NCBI RefSeq assembly: GCF_013607875.1
Contig: NZ_VDES01000001.1
Span: 62,001-126,000, forward strand
DNA from: Blastomonas ursincola
Lineage (GTDB): Bacteria > Pseudomonadota > Alphaproteobacteria > Sphingomonadales > Sphingomonadaceae
DNA: 64,000 bases
Reading direction: 5' to 3'
This document shows positions 12,916 through 20,382 of the stretch, piece after piece. The notes below the pieces were generated by a model. It saw nothing but the letters and a program-made list of their open reading frames with translations. It ran no database searches and was not told the DNA's origin. Numbering within the stretch: the stretch's first letter is position 1; every line of letters begins with the position of its first letter. Both the position numbers and the translations under genes were made by a program.

Positions 12916-14403
12916 TCACACTGATGCGGCTGCCTTGCTCTTCCCCTTGCGCTTCGCCGCAGGCTTTTCGGCCGCTTCGGACCCACCCGATGCCAAAGCC
13001 GCCATGAGCTCGTCGAACGAGGCCTGCAGGCATTCGGAGTAGAATTCGGGATCGGGCATCGCCTTGCGGCAGGCGGTAAAGCCGATCGTCGCCTGGTCGA
13101 CATAGCTCTGCACCACATGGCCGAGCGCGAGCCCGTCGGTCAGGCAAAGCAGCCCGTGCATGCTGATCATCTTTGCGCCGGTCGAATAGATCGGCACCGG
13201 TGGGCCGGGCACGTTGGTGACGACCGTGCTGAACGGCGGCTTGACGTAATTGGCGAGGCCCAGCCGGGTATAGAGCTGCGCCCCCAAAGCCATGAACAGC
13301 GCAGGCGAGACCTTGCTCATCTCGGTCATCTGCCGTGCGCCGAGCGCATCGGTCATCGCCTTGGACTGGATCGTCTGGTCGTGGACATAGGCGAGCCGCG
13401 CGACAGGATCGGCGATATGGCTGCCCAGTGGCACGATCATCGCCGACACCTGGTTGCCCATGGTGTTCTTTTCCTTCTCCGCGCGCACCGAGATCGGCGC
13501 CATCGCGGTCAGGCTCGCCTCGGGCAGCTCGCCATGCGCCGAAAGATAGCGGTGCAGCCCGCCCCCGATGATTGCGAGAAACACGTCGTTGATCTTGCAC
13601 CCCGGCGAGAGCGAACGCAGCGCCTTGACGTCGGCCAAGGAGAAGGTGCGCCCCTCGACCACGCGATTGGGCGAGACCGGCACGTTGAAGCGCGTGCGCG
13701 GCGCGGAAACGGCGGGATTGAGGCTGAACTCGCTGGTCACCAGCCCCTTGGCGGCGCGGTACAGGCCGGGCGCGGCCTTGGCGATCACCCCGGTCTGCCG
13801 CCAGGGGTTGAGCCAGGCCCGCGCATAGCCCTTGAGGAACAGCCCCAGCGGATCGGGCACGCGATCGGGGCGCCACGCTCTGGAGGCCGGCGGCGGCGGA
13901 TCGCCGGGGCGCAGCGTGTGCAGCGCATCCATCAGATCGATCCCCGACATGCCGTCGATCGCGGCATGGTGCACCTTGGTGATCATCGCGAAGCTGCCCT
14001 TGGGCACGCCCTCGATATTGTCGAGCCCCTCGACCACGCAGAACTCCCAAGGCGGGCGCGTGAGATCGAGCGGGCGCGAAAAAATGCGCGCCGCCTGGAT
14101 GCACAGCTGCCGCCAGTCGCCCGGCTTGGGCAAGGCGACATGGCGCACATGATATTCTAGATCGAAATCCGGGTCCTCGATCCAATAGGGATAATCGAGA
14201 TTGAGCGGGACCTTGACCAGCCGCTGCCGCATAGTCTGCGACAGGTGCATGCGCGATTCAAAAAAGGCCAGAATATCCTTGAACCGGACGAACCCACCGG
14301 GTGCTGTCGACGGATCGTAGATCAGGATCGATCCGATATGCATAGGCGCGTTGCGCTGCTCCAGCGCGACGAACGATGCGTCCATGCCCTGCAATTGCCG
14401 CAT
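12916..14403 (-). CDS. WS/DGAT family acyltransferase
   Basis: Membrane-associated bifunctional wax ester synthase/diacylglycerol acyltransferase that would transfer acyl groups from acyl-CoA to fatty alcohols or diacylglycerol. From the ATG at 14403 the protein has 495 residues, close to the usual length. The catalytic HHAAIDG motif (HHxxxDG) is at residues 145-151. The conserved MGNQVSAMIVPLGSHIADP and VVTNVPGPPVP regions are present. The start was chosen because GGGAGG lies 6 bases upstream; a GTG at 14427 is less likely. The Lys-rich C-terminus is unusual but not alarming. Confidence 0.93.
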   Translation of the reverse strand: MRQLQGMDASFVALEQRNAPMHIGSILIYDPSTAPGGFVRFKDILAFFESRMHLSQTMRQRLVKVPLNLDYPYWIEDPDFDLEYHVRHVALPKPGDWRQLCIQAARIFSRPLDLTRPPWEFCVVEGLDNIEGVPKGSFAMITKVHHAAIDGMSGIDLMDALHTLRPGDPPPPASRAWRPDRVPDPLGLFLKGYARAWLNPWRQTGVIAKAAPGLYRAAKGLVTSEFSLNPAVSAPRTRFNVPVSPNRVVEGRTFSLADVKALRSLSPGCKINDVFLAIIGGGLHRYLSAHGELPEASLTAMAPISVRAEKEKNTMGNQVSAMIVPLGSHIADPVARLAYVHDQTIQSKAMTDALGARQMTEMSKVSPALFMALGAQLYTRLGLANYVKPPFSTVVTNVPGPPVPIYSTGAKMISMHGLLCLTDGLALGHVVQSYVDQATIGFTACRKAMPDPEFYSECLQASFDELMAALASGGSEAAEKPAAKRKGKSKAAASV

Positions 14404-14496
14404 GACGTCCCCTCCCAAGGATGGCACGCCGGCTGTACCGATCGCGCGAGTGGGTCGAGGCTAACAGATTGCGGAGGGAGGGCAAGCACCCCGAGG

Positions 14497-14608
14497 GCCG
14501 GCTCGAACCGGCGAGATAGGCGGGTGGCGCATCGGAGGCTAAGCTGCGACCTCGGCGGACCGATGCACCACCCTATCCGCAGCTTTGGGGTGTCCGTTCA
14601 AGCTGCGG
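14497..14608. other. Three consecutive stem-loops, candidate structured leader
   Basis: The 354-bp gap between the WS/DGAT start and the LysR-type gene holds three strong stem-loops. GCCGG (14497-14501) pairs with CCGGC (14508-14512). GATAG..GGTGG.GCATCGG (14515-14535) pairs with CCGATGC.CCACC.CTATC (14560-14577). CCGCAGCTT (14577-14585) pairs with AAGCTGCGG (14600-14608). The block would lie in the 5' leader of the WS/DGAT gene on the minus strand, or upstream of the regulator on the plus strand. No known riboswitch class is recognised. Confidence 0.45.
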
Positions 14609-14725
14609 CATCTTTCAAGCAGTTGGGTTGGAGCGGTTCGGGGAGGGGTTTGCTCCGCTGCTTGTCATGCATGGTATATGGCACAACGTATCATTGTTTC
14701 CATTTGAAAGGACGACGATGATTCG

Positions 14726-14740
14726 ATAGACATCCTCTAT
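14726..14740. promoter_or_regulatory. OxyR-type half-operator ATAG-N7-CTAT
   Basis: ATAG at 14726-14729 and CTAT at 14737-14740 are separated by exactly seven bases. They sit inside a larger perfect inverted repeat, TCGATAG-N7-CTATCGA (14723-14743). This is the known half-site pattern for OxyR. It lies 17 bp before the start of the OxyR-like gene, which suggests autoregulation. A second half-site at the expected spacing is not evident. Confidence 0.65.
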
Positions 14741-14757
14741 CGAGCAGGGGGTCGCAC

Positions 14758-15657
14758 ATGCCTAGTCTTCGCCAATTGCAATATCTGGTCGCGCTGGACG
14801 ACCATCGCCATTTCGGACGGGCGGCCTTTGCGGTCCATGTATCGCAGCCGACGCTCAGCCAGCAGCTGCGCACGCTGGAGGCGCGGCTCGGTGCATCGCT
14901 GATCGACCGGAGCGGCCAGGACGTCCAGCTGACTCCATTAGGGCGCGACATAGCGGCACGCGCGCGCGGCATCCTTGTCCAGGTACGCGACCTTTCCGAC
15001 CTCGCGCGGCGCGCGGGCAAGGGCATCGGCGGCACCTTGCGCTTCGGCGTGACCCCGACACTGGGCCCCTATCTGATGCCCGCAATCGTGGCCGGGCTGC
15101 ACCGCGAACAGCCCGATCTTCGCCTGCACATTCGCGAAGGCATTCCCGACGATCAGGTCCGGCAGGTGATGCGCGGCGAGCTCGACATGATGCTGTGTCC
15201 GATGCCGGTCGATGCGACGGGAATCGTGGTCGAACCGCTGTTCAGCGAACGCATGTTCGTCATCGCGCCACCCGATCACCGGCTGGCCGGGCAGAAGGAC
15301 ATTCCGGCAGACGCGCTCAAGGGCGAAGGCTTTCTGACGCTTGACCGGCGCCACCATTTCCACCGGCAGACGCGCGACATCTGCGAGCAGGTCGGCGCAC
15401 ACATTCTCCACGACTACGAAGGCACGAGCCTCGACAGCATCCGCCAGATGGTGGGCTCGGGCATCGGCCTGGCACTGCTGCCGGAACGCTATATGGCCGC
15501 CGAAACCCAGGCCGCGGAAGTCGTGGCAACGCTCGACATTGCCGGATGGAATGCACGTCGCTCGATCGCGGCCCTGTGGCGCACCGGTGCGGCATTCAGC
15601 GACGGTTTCCATGCCATCGCCGAATTTATCCGCAGCTATGTCAACGAGACCGGCTGA
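14758..15657 (+). CDS. OxyR-like LysR-type regulator, peroxidatic Cys replaced
   Basis: LysR-type transcription factor of 299 residues. The N-terminal winged helix-turn-helix is RAAFAVHVSQPTLSQQLRTLE, and the remainder aligns without gaps to E. coli OxyR through the redox region. In E. coli the motif is GHC(199)-N8-C(208). Here the same positions read RHH and IC: His200 (codon 15355-15357) replaces the peroxidatic cysteine, while Cys209 is kept. The TSLDSIRQMVGSGIGLALLP ligand-domain motif is intact. Classic disulfide switching is therefore impossible in this protein. It may sense another signal or act constitutively. The preceding OxyR-like site suggests it still binds such DNA. Confidence 0.9.
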   Translation: MPSLRQLQYLVALDDHRHFGRAAFAVHVSQPTLSQQLRTLEARLGASLIDRSGQDVQLTPLGRDIAARARGILVQVRDLSDLARRAGKGIGGTLRFGVTPTLGPYLMPAIVAGLHREQPDLRLHIREGIPDDQVRQVMRGELDMMLCPMPVDATGIVVEPLFSERMFVIAPPDHRLAGQKDIPADALKGEGFLTLDRRHHFHRQTRDICEQVGAHILHDYEGTSLDSIRQMVGSGIGLALLPERYMAAETQAAEVVATLDIAGWNARRSIAALWRTGAAFSDGFHAIAEFIRSYVNETG

Positions 15658-15666
15658 CCAGGCAGC

Positions 15667-16080
15667 TCACGCGTCCGCAGCGACCATCCTGCCCATCTGC
15701 CACATGAGGTTATAGATGAGGTTGCGTGCATCCTCGCCGAGCATCTCGCGCGCCTGTCGATCAAAGGCAGCGCGATTGCCGCGCGCGGCGCTGCGCACCA
15801 TCGCGACAAACATTGTCTCGTCGGGCGAGAGCCGTGCGCAGCACGGGCGAGAAACGCAGAACGGTTCTGGCCAGGCCTGGCCCATCGCCTCGACAACCAG
15901 CGACAGCTGGTTGGACAGCGCGGTGCTGCCCAGCCTTGCCGCTACATGCGGCGCGGGGTCGGTGCCGGACTTGTGCGCGAACACCGCAATTCTGAGCGCC
16001 ACGACCAGCCTTGCCTCGACCAGCGTTGCAGATCCCAGTTCGGCCGGTCGATCCAGCATGTCTTGCCACCAAAAGCCCAT
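15667..16080 (-). CDS. Hypothetical protein with a Cys cluster
   Basis: Protein of 137 residues, not recognised. It appears soluble and helical, with one conserved-looking cysteine cluster (FCVSRPCCARLSPDE) near residue 80 and a Met/Trp-rich C-terminus (LIYNLMWQMGRMV). The ATG at 16080 is preferred because GGAG lies five bases upstream; a GTG at 16086 is possible. It is convergent with the OxyR-like gene, with only 9 bp between their stop codons. Whether the cysteines bind metal or act in redox chemistry is unknown. Confidence 0.7.
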   Translation of the reverse strand: MGFWWQDMLDRPAELGSATLVEARLVVALRIAVFAHKSGTDPAPHVAARLGSTALSNQLSLVVEAMGQAWPEPFCVSRPCCARLSPDETMFVAMVRSAARGNRAAFDRQAREMLGEDARNLIYNLMWQMGRMVAADA

Positions 16081-16197
16081 GACCACTCCTTCGCTTTGCC
16101 GTCGCCGCGCTTCATCGCAGCGACTGGCCCAAGTTATTGCGATTCGCTCGCATTAGCAAGAATATTCGCATGGACAGAAATTTTACGGTTCCGGCCA

Positions 16198-16226
16198 TTG
16201 AAGTCGGCCAGCGATTGTCCTAGATT
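16198..16226 (+). promoter_or_regulatory. Sigma-70-type promoter of the small RNA
   Basis: A -35 TTGAAG (16198-16203) and a -10 TAGATT (16221-16226) are separated by exactly 17 bp, in a region with no plus-strand gene. The predicted start of transcription is near 16232, at the foot of the first RNA stem. Confidence 0.65.
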
Positions 16227-16231
16227 ATTGG

Positions 16232-16332
16232 TGTCGGGATGCTTCCCCCCCTTTCGCATTCCGACAGGTGCACTAGTGCACCTCCTCCCTGAACCTTGGC
16301 CGCCTCGTGATCCGTCACGAGGCGGTTTTTTC
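16232..16332 (+). ncRNA. Candidate trans-acting small RNA with anti-SD motif
   Basis: About 100 nt with its own promoter and terminator. Stem 1 is an 11-bp helix (16232-16242 with 16256-16266, one G-U pair) with a C-rich loop, TTCCCCCCCTTTC. Stem 2 is GGTGCA/TGCACC (16267-16282). Then comes a single-stranded CCTCCTCCCT (16281-16290), which is complementary to Shine-Dalgarno sequences, and finally the terminator hairpin. C-rich loops and CUCCUCCC motifs are a known design of alphaproteobacterial small RNAs (cuckoo RNAs, alpha-r families). No reading frame or plus-strand gene explains the terminator. Confidence 0.7.
16300..16332 (+). terminator. Rho-independent terminator of the small RNA
   Basis: CCGCCTCGTGA (16300-16310), loop TCCG, TCACGAGGCGG (16315-16325): a perfect 11-bp stem followed by TTTTTT. 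The T run is on the plus strand only, so it does not serve the minus-strand genes on either side. Confidence 0.9.
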
Positions 16333-16346
16333 TTGAATTCAGTAGG

Positions 16347-17246
16347 TTATTCGGCGGCGATGGCGAGGTCGGAACCGCGATCGGTGCGCAGCATGTCTTG
16401 CGCCAGGGTGCCGACGAGATGTGCCAGCGCGGCGCTCACCCGCGCAAGACCGGGCCCTGGCTGCTTGAGATCCGCTGCCAGATAGAGGCTGCGGTCGATC
16501 TCGACCTGCAGCGCATGGATCCCCCTTGCAGGGCGCCCGTGCCGATCGAGCACATAGCCGCCGGCATAGGGATGGTTGAGTGCCACCTCGAATCCCGACC
16601 GCGCCATGGTCCTTAGCGCCAGATCGCACAGAGCCCCGTCGGCGGACCGCCCAAACCTGTCACCAAGCACGATCTGCGGCGGTCTGGCCGGGCCTTCCGG
16701 CCGCAGCGGCGGCATCGAGTGCAGGTCGATCAGCAGCGCACAGCCGAATCGCGCCCTGAGGCTGGCCAGCGCCTGGCCGAGCGTGCGGTGATAAGGATCA
16801 TGCAACTGCGCGATCCGCCCGGCGATCGCCGATTGCGCAAAGGGCCGGCGCCAGAGCTCGCCATGGTCAGCCAGACGGCGCGGCACCAGCCCCAGACCGC
16901 CGCGCACCTTGGCGCTGGGCTGGGCAAAGGCGGTACGCGGTGCGTCCGCGACCATCTGCGGATCGATCTCGCTCGGCGCGCGGTTGAGGTCGATCCAGGC
17001 GCGCGCGGCATGCGCGACCAGGGTCGGACATCCCAGCTTCACAAGATCGGGCAGCAGCATATCGGCATGCCGATCTTCGAGTCGCTCCAGTATTTCGGGA
17101 GCGACGCGCGAATTCTGCAGAATTTCGTCGGGATAATCGCGCCCGGCATGCGGAACCGCGACCAGCACCGGCAGCCGCGCCCCTTCCACCCCTTCCAGGC
17201 TGAAATGGCGCGATGGCATCGCGGCTTGGCTGGGCGCGTCGTCCAT
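16347..17246 (-). CDS. N-formylglutamate amidohydrolase family protein
   Basis: Zinc-dependent amidohydrolase family (HutG-type fold), 299 residues. Conserved signatures include AVPHAGRDYPDEIL near residue 33, the aspartate-rich LEDRHADMLL, AWIDLNRAPSEIDP, and LLIDLHSMPP with the histidine expected to bind metal. In histidine catabolism the family releases formate from N-formylglutamate. No hut genes are nearby, so the substrate here is open. It is convergent with the small RNA and divergent from cpdR, from which it is separated by about 200 bp. Confidence 0.9.
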   Translation of the reverse strand: MDDAPSQAAMPSRHFSLEGVEGARLPVLVAVPHAGRDYPDEILQNSRVAPEILERLEDRHADMLLPDLVKLGCPTLVAHAARAWIDLNRAPSEIDPQMVADAPRTAFAQPSAKVRGGLGLVPRRLADHGELWRRPFAQSAIAGRIAQLHDPYHRTLGQALASLRARFGCALLIDLHSMPPLRPEGPARPPQIVLGDRFGRSADGALCDLALRTMARSGFEVALNHPYAGGYVLDRHGRPARGIHALQVEIDRSLYLAADLKQPGPGLARVSAALAHLVGTLAQDMLRTDRGSDLAIAAE

Positions 17247-17391
17247 GGCGCAACGGCATGCGCCAAAGCTTCGGCCAAGTCAAAGGCAGAGACCATGCAA
17301 CTGCCCCAGCCGGCTTGCGTTTACTTCCTCTCCAGTCGCTGTCCTGCTTCGGGGCATCGCGCAAACAAGGTAGGCGGCTGGCTGGAAAATC

Positions 17392-17397
17392 TTAACC
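17392..17397 (+). promoter_or_regulatory. TTAACC motif upstream of cpdR (possible CtrA half-site)
   Basis: TTAACC occurs 48 bp before the cpdR start. This hexamer is the core half-site of the cell-cycle regulator CtrA in alphaproteobacteria, and cpdR is a CtrA target in Caulobacter. A single hexamer is weak evidence by itself. Confidence 0.35.
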
Positions 17398-17444
17398 GCC
17401 TGGGGCATACAAGACCCGGAAAGCTTCCATGGAGGACAGTGGGG

Positions 17445-17822
17445 ATGTTGCGGATTTTGCTGGCGGAAGACGATGCAGCCATGCGGACCTATCTGCAGCG
17501 CGCGCTGGAAAAGGCGGATTACGAGGTCGTATCGGTCGATCGCGGCACGGCGGCGCTGCCGCTGCTGCAGGACGAGCATTTCGATCTGCTGCTGACCGAT
17601 ATCGTTATGCCCGAAATGGACGGGATCGAACTGGCCCAGCATTGCGGCCGCATTTCGCCCAATACCAAGGTGATGTTCATCACCGGATTCGCGGCGGTCA
17701 CGCTCAAGGCCGAGCAGGCCGCGCCGAGCGCGCGGGTGCTGTCCAAGCCCTTCCACCTCAAGGATCTGGTGCTCGAAGTCGATCGTGTCTTCTCGCGCGG
17801 TACCTTCGCGCAGAGCCTTTGA
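17445..17822 (+). CDS. cpdR: Cell-cycle response regulator CpdR
   Basis: Single-domain response regulator of 125 residues with no output domain. In Caulobacter, unphosphorylated CpdR primes the ClpXP protease for degradation of cell-cycle substrates, and CckA/ChpT control its phosphorylation. The acidic pocket is at EDD (residues 8-10), the phosphoacceptor is Asp52 in LLTDIVMPEMDGIEL, and the conserved switch residues are in MFITGFAAV and LSKPFHLKDLV. These last stretches are characteristic of CpdR rather than generic CheY proteins. The ATG at 17445 has GGAGG about ten bases upstream. Confidence 0.92.
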   Translation: MLRILLAEDDAAMRTYLQRALEKADYEVVSVDRGTAALPLLQDEHFDLLLTDIVMPEMDGIELAQHCGRISPNTKVMFITGFAAVTLKAEQAAPSARVLSKPFHLKDLVLEVDRVFSRGTFAQSL

Positions 17823-17929
17823 CGCAATAATCGGACCGCGGCTTCATTTACCGCTTGCACGAGCGCCAAGCTCTTTGTAATGGACCGCCCTTGCCGCGGC
17901 GCACAGCACCGGCAGCAAGGCTAAAGCGT

Positions 17930-18004
17930 GGGCGTATAGCTCAGTGGTAGAGCACTGTGTTGACATCGCAGGGGTCGGAAGTTCAATCCTTCCTACGCCC
18001 ACCA
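17930..18004 (+). tRNA. tRNA-Val (anticodon GAC)
   Basis: A complete cloverleaf: acceptor GGGCGTA pairs with TACGCCC, the D arm is GCTC..GAGC, and the anticodon stem CTGTG/CGCAG holds loop TTGACAT, which gives anticodon GAC. The T arm is GGAAG-TTCAATC-CTTCC. The discriminator A and the CCA end are encoded. It lies in the intergenic space between cpdR and the thioesterase gene. Confidence 0.97.
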
Positions 18005-18102
18005 GCCTTCCCCTCTCCTGATATCAAGCGATCCGTAACGGCAGCCGCAATGCGGCAAATTTCCGGTGGATTCGGGCGGAATTCTCTGGTCTTAATCGCG
18101 CG

Positions 18103-18876
18103 ATGAATCTCGCTCAGACCCTCGCTTCGTTCGTCCGCGCCGACAATGGCTGGACCGTTTCCGTCGCTCCATGCTGGATGCAGGGCCGCACCTGCTATGG
18201 CGGCCTGTCCTCCGCGCTGGCGCATCATGCCGCGCGATTGACCGTGTCCGATGCGCCACCGCTGCGCTCCGCCCAGGTGGCCTTTGTCGGCCCGCTGGCG
18301 GGTGAACTGATGATCTCGACCGACCTCTTGCGCCGTGGCCGCAACACCGCCTTTGTCGAAGTGAAGATCCGCAGCGCCGAGGGCCTGGGCTTTATCGGCA
18401 CCTTCATCTTCATGTCGAAGCGCGAGAGCCGGATCGAGTTCGAGGGCGTGCACCGCCCCGATGTCGCGCCGCCGCCGGCAGAGGGGACGACGCGCAGCGG
18501 ACCGCCCGAATTCTTCACCTCGCAGATGGAATATCCGGAAAAGCGGCTCGAGCTGGGGATGAACACGCCGCGCCTCGCCAACTGGCACCGCTTTGCCGAG
18601 CGCGAGGGGCTCGATGCGATGACCGAATTGCTGGCGATCGGCGACGGCCTGCCGCCTTCGGCTATGGGGCTGATGGATGTTGCGGGGCCGGTCAGCAGCA
18701 TGAACTGGCAGGTCAACCTGCTCACCGACGCGCCCGAGACCGACAACGGCTGGTGGCTGCTCGAATCGGTGACGCACCACGCGCATCATGGCGCGGCGAG
18801 CCAGTACATGACGGTGTGGAACAGCCGGCTGGAACCCGTGATGACCGCGATGCAGTCGGTCGCGCTGTTCGTCTGA
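18103..18876 (+). CDS. Acyl-CoA thioesterase family protein (double hotdog)
   Basis: TesB-like thioesterase of 257 residues that would hydrolyse acyl-CoA to the free acid and CoA. The N-terminal hotdog is recognised by QGRTCYGGLSSALAHHAA and the region LRSAQVAFVGPLAGE. The C-terminal half contains LMDVAGPVSSMNWQVNLLTD and the closing WNSRLEPVMTAMQSVALF, typical of type II acyl-CoA thioesterases. It is followed after 38 bp by the nitronate monooxygenase gene, probably in one transcript. The acyl substrate is unknown. Confidence 0.85.
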   Translation: MNLAQTLASFVRADNGWTVSVAPCWMQGRTCYGGLSSALAHHAARLTVSDAPPLRSAQVAFVGPLAGELMISTDLLRRGRNTAFVEVKIRSAEGLGFIGTFIFMSKRESRIEFEGVHRPDVAPPPAEGTTRSGPPEFFTSQMEYPEKRLELGMNTPRLANWHRFAEREGLDAMTELLAIGDGLPPSAMGLMDVAGPVSSMNWQVNLLTDAPETDNGWWLLESVTHHAHHGAASQYMTVWNSRLEPVMTAMQSVALFV

Positions 18877-18914
18877 GCATTCGATACAATCACAGAAATA
18901 CAGGAGAGAGCCTC

Positions 18915-19892
18915 ATGAAGACCCGCATTACCGAGCTGTTCGGCATCGAACACCCGATCATCCAGGGCGGCATGCACTATGTCGGCTTTGCCGAGCTGGC
19001 CGCGGCGGTCTCGAATGCGGGTGGCCTCGGCATCATCACCGGCCTCACGCAGAAGACGCCCGAAGATCTCGATGCCGAAATCAAGAAGTGCAAGGCGCTC
19101 ACCGACAAGCCGTTCGGCGTGAACCTGACCTTTCTCCCCGTGCTCACCGCGCCCGATTATCCGGGCTATGTCCGCGTCATCATCGAAAACGGCATCAAGG
19201 CGGTGGAGACTGCGGGCAACAATCCGCAATCGGTGCTGCCCTATCTCAAGGACGCGGGCGTCAAGGTAATCCACAAATGCACCAGCGTGCGCCACGCGCT
19301 CAAGGCCCAGGCGATCGGCTGCGATGCGGTCTCGGTCGACGGCTTCGAATGCGGCGGGCATCCGGGCGAGGACGACGTGCCCAACATGATCCTGCTGCCC
19401 CGCGCCGCCGACGAGCTCGACATTCCCTTCGTCGCTTCGGGTGGCCAGGCCGATGCGCGTTCGCTGGTGGCCTCGCTGGCCATGGGCGCCGATGGAATCA
19501 ACATGGGCACCCGCTTCATCGCAACCAAGGAAGCGCCGGTGCACGAGAATGTGAAGCAGGCGATCGTGGCCGCATCCGAGCTCGATACACGGCTGGTGAT
19601 GCGCCCGCTGCGAAATACCGAGCGCGTGCTGACCAACGAGGCGGTGGAAAAGCTGCTGGTGATCGAAAAGGAAAAGGGCAAGGACCTTCAGTTCACTGAC
19701 ATCATCGAGCAGGTCGCGGGCGTCTACCCGCGGATCATGATGGAAGGCGACATGGATGCCGGCGCCTGGAGCTGCGGCATGGTGGCGGGCCTGATCCACG
19801 ACATCCCCACCTGCAAGGAGCTGATCGACCGGATCATGACCGAGGCAGAGCAGATCATTCGCGGGCGGCTCGAAAGCTTTCTCGCCGCCTGA
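18915..19892 (+). CDS. Nitronate monooxygenase / NAD(P)H-dependent flavin oxidoreductase
   Basis: FMN-dependent TIM-barrel enzyme of 325 residues in the 2-nitropropane dioxygenase family. Landmarks are the N-terminal IEHPIIQGGMHYVG, the phosphate-binding GGLGIITG, SVDGFECGGHPGEDDV near residue 140, VASGGQADARSLVASLAMGADG and GTRFIATKEAPVH. Members oxidise nitronates or act as NADH:quinone or enoyl-reducing enzymes, so the precise reaction is not assigned. The start at 18915 has CAGGAGAG just upstream. Confidence 0.88.
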   Translation: MKTRITELFGIEHPIIQGGMHYVGFAELAAAVSNAGGLGIITGLTQKTPEDLDAEIKKCKALTDKPFGVNLTFLPVLTAPDYPGYVRVIIENGIKAVETAGNNPQSVLPYLKDAGVKVIHKCTSVRHALKAQAIGCDAVSVDGFECGGHPGEDDVPNMILLPRAADELDIPFVASGGQADARSLVASLAMGADGINMGTRFIATKEAPVHENVKQAIVAASELDTRLVMRPLRNTERVLTNEAVEKLLVIEKEKGKDLQFTDIIEQVAGVYPRIMMEGDMDAGAWSCGMVAGLIHDIPTCKELIDRIMTEAEQIIRGRLESFLAA

Positions 19893-19942
19893 GCTTCATC
19901 GCCCTCCGCGCCGCCAAGCCGGGGGGCGCCTGCCGCACAGCG

Positions 19943-20326
19943 TCACTTGCAGGGAAATTTCTTCTTCATCAGGTCGTAGACCGCGACCCGGAACGGCTTT
20001 TTCTGCGCCGACGGAGGAAGGCTGCTGAGATATTGGCGCAGTTCCTCGCCGGTCATCTTGGGACGGTCGCTGGCCGGTGGGCAGCTATGCATCTTGCCGC
20101 CCGCCTTTTTCTGCCGGGTAATGTCGGCCACATACAGCTCGCGTACCCGGTCCGACTCTGCCCGCAAGGCGCGCACGTCGCTCGACAGCAAGGCAGCAGG
20201 TCCCATGCTTTCAGCCTTTTTCATTCCCGCCAGAAACTCGCCCACGGTCATTTCCGATGCCGCTCCGGTCGACAGCATCACCACCGCTGCAAGAATGCCC
20301 GCCTGAACGCCCCGCTTCATGCCCAT
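19943..20326 (-). CDS. Secreted hypothetical protein, paralogue A
   Basis: Protein of 127 residues with a signal peptide (MKRGVQAGILAAVVMLSTGAAS). It shares a pattern with the gene directly upstream: VGEFLAGMKKA, a central SCPP motif, a hydrophobic ELRQYLSSLPP helix, and a C-terminal LMKKKFPC. The two cysteines probably form a disulfide. The start is taken at 20326, where GGAGG lies just upstream; 20320 is an alternative. The tail resembles the Rap1a/Tai immunity-protein pattern only loosely. No function is assigned. Confidence 0.72.
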   Translation of the reverse strand: MGMKRGVQAGILAAVVMLSTGAASEMTVGEFLAGMKKAESMGPAALLSSDVRALRAESDRVRELYVADITRQKKAGGKMHSCPPASDRPKMTGEELRQYLSSLPPSAQKKPFRVAVYDLMKKKFPCK

Positions 20327-20382
20327 GCTCCCTCCATGATCTCGCAGCCTGTCTATCATTGCCTGATGAACGGCAAATGACC

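Noticed and set aside
14497-14512. T-arm-like sequence GCCGGTTCGAGCCGGC on the minus strand, suggesting a tRNA
   Set aside because: The loop has six instead of seven bases and no acceptor, D or anticodon arms can be fitted around it.
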